A stretch of DNA of 64,000 nucleotides from Delphinus delphis. Taxonomy: Eukaryota; Chordata; Mammalia; Artiodactyla; Delphinidae. Made by a program: the position numbers and the translations under genes. The stretch covers positions 3,658,001-3,722,000 of the forward strand of contig NW_027192650.1 in the NCBI RefSeq assembly GCF_949987515.2, written 5' to 3'. Each line of letters begins with the position of its first letter. Positions within the stretch are counted from its first letter, which is position 1. The notes below the pieces were generated by a model, which was not told the origin of the DNA, did not search any database, and saw nothing but the letters and a program-made list of their open reading frames with translations. Below are positions 63,155 to 64,000 of the stretch, piece after piece.

Positions 63155-64000
63155 TCTATGTCATCAGGCCCTTAGCATCACAATGAGTGGATTCAGGTAT
63201 GATGATTCTAACTGAAATAAGTCACACAGAAAAAGAAACATCATAAGATATCAGTAATACATGGAATGTAAACTTGGCTACACAGGAACTGAATTACAGA
63301 ACAGAACAGGGTCTCAAATTTAGAAAACCAACTTATGCTTGCTTAAGGGTAAAGGTGAGTTGGGGTGCTGCATAAAACCAGAGATTGAAATGAGCACAGA
63401 TAAAGTTCCTTAAGTCAAATATGGAATAGACAAGACCTACTCCTTGCTCAACGAAATGGACTCAACACCGCATATTAAACGCCTAAGAATGTACCTGACT
63501 AGTAAGTATCGTAAAACCTATGGATTGCTATGTCTCCAAAAGAGAATCAAGCATGTGTACAGGGGCATAAACGCAACAGTGATAGGATTGGAGACGTTCG
63601 GTGAGCAAATGAAGACCCTTTGAAGTCATATTGCATGGTACCCATTACACGGGTCTCAACTCTCCAGGTTTAAGGTATTCTTCCTTCAGCTAAAACATGC
63701 ATGTGGAACCCAAGTATGATCAACCATGTGAACGGGAGACGTGTTCAAATATGTCTCAGGTTTCCTCCCCTGGTACTCGGGTGCAACATTCCAGACGCTT
63801 TACTAACACTCTCCCCACTTGGAGAGTCAGCGCCTTTAACCTCCTGTTTGGCCCAGTTTGCAATTTCTGCGGAAGATGAACAGGAATAGCGAGAACCAAT
63901 GAGAGGCAAGCTGGAGGTGTCTGGACGGGCAAATTTAACTCTCATTTCCCACCAGGAAGAGGAAATAACCAAAGGCTCAGCGTGCCGTGCCGGAAGCAGA
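63155..64000 (+). repeat. Monomer U41, type A, partial at window end
   Basis: Contains the L1 tail and most of the unrecognised module; the window ends before its palindrome. Shares 'aacgcaacag' and 'gagacgttcgg' with U1, U23, U32, U37 and U38, and 'ggaagcag' with U38. Confidence 0.93.

Larger units (their letters stand above)
1..64000. repeat. Satellite DNA array, ~1,579-bp monomer, probable common cetacean satellite
   Basis: The window is a single tandem array in one orientation. The same sequence recurs every 1,576-1,580 bp for its full length, and the average over 39 intervals is 1,578.85 bp. Neighbouring monomers are nearly identical, differing mainly by scattered substitutions and 1-3-bp indels. 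No insertion, inversion or non-satellite sequence breaks the array, and neither edge is reached. Unit length, a LINE-1 3'-end core and a cetartiodactyl-like mariner palindrome all fit the common cetacean satellite, which I recall as about 1,580 bp in delphinoids and 1,760 bp in baleen whales. Expected location is constitutive heterochromatin. The satellite nature is directly visible; the cetacean assignment is from memory. Confidence 0.97.

Noticed and set aside
1..64000. CENP-B box (TTCG....A..CGGG) as a centromere marker
   Set aside because: The TTCG-containing sites I checked, such as 'gttcggtgagcaaatg' and the reverse of 'ctcaacgaaatgg', do not fit the 17-bp consensus. A full computed scan would settle it.
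1..64000. Direct repeats suggesting a CRISPR array or bacterial repeat locus
   Set aside because: The period is 1.58 kb, there are no short unique spacers, and the L1 and mariner content is mammalian.
1..64000. Unit length close to eight nucleosome repeats (8 x ~197 bp)
   Set aside because: A numerical coincidence cannot be separated from phasing without nucleosome mapping; nothing in the sequence shows an internal ~197-bp period.
1..64000. A new gene system hidden between the repeats
   Set aside because: There is no sequence between the repeats: every stretch aligns to the same monomer. Any novelty lies in the palindrome and the array's exchange history.

Overview
The whole 64 kb window is one uninterrupted, head-to-tail satellite DNA array with a repeat unit of about 1,579 bp. 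I count 40 complete monomers (U1-U40) and one 846-bp partial (U41). Forty copies of an internal 72-bp palindrome recur at a mean spacing of 1,578.85 bp (range 1,576-1,580). I see no protein-coding gene, tRNA, rRNA, intact transposon or unique sequence anywhere. All open frames are short, recur once per monomer, and are chance frames in non-coding repeat DNA.

Organism. Monomer length and composition point to a mammal, specifically a cetacean. From memory, the 'common cetacean satellite' has units of about 1,580 bp in delphinoid toothed whales and about 1,760 bp in baleen whales, and it makes up much of the heterochromatin. The window is best read as that satellite from a dolphin-like toothed whale. 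No database search was possible, so the species is not resolved.

Inside one monomer, using U1/U2 coordinates, I see three modules. (1) About 431-1098 is a module I do not recognise; its last ~170 bp (about 929-1098) are extremely conserved among copies. (2) 1099-1170 is a palindrome with 34-bp arms that resembles a miniature mariner element of cetartiodactyls. (3) About 1171-2010, which wraps into the next unit, is a diverged LINE-1 3' end in + orientation. About half of each monomer is therefore old L1 sequence, apparently with a mariner MITE lodged in or beside it.

Higher-order structure. Monomers fall into two main types at a site about 550 bp into each unit. Type A reads 'cccaagtatg' followed by 'gaacggg'. 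Type B has one extra base, as in 'cctagagtatg', followed by 'gatcggg'. A and B largely alternate at the left end, which suggests an old 3.16-kb dimer. On top of this lie a 6,315-bp tetramer in perfect tandem (about 2100-8414 and 8415-14750), a 6.3-kb periodicity continuing to about 30 kb, a 9,476-bp hexamer relation (about 43.9-47.3 kb with 53.4-56.8 kb), a 1.9-kb block repeated at 3,158 bp, and a 2.1 to 2.7-kb block repeated 48,940 bp away. Chimeric monomers mark unequal exchanges.

The most interesting signals are the palindromes. By my reading thirty of forty are perfect. Most of the mismatches are CpG transitions. One copy (43724-43795) carries matching changes on both arms that keep it perfect.
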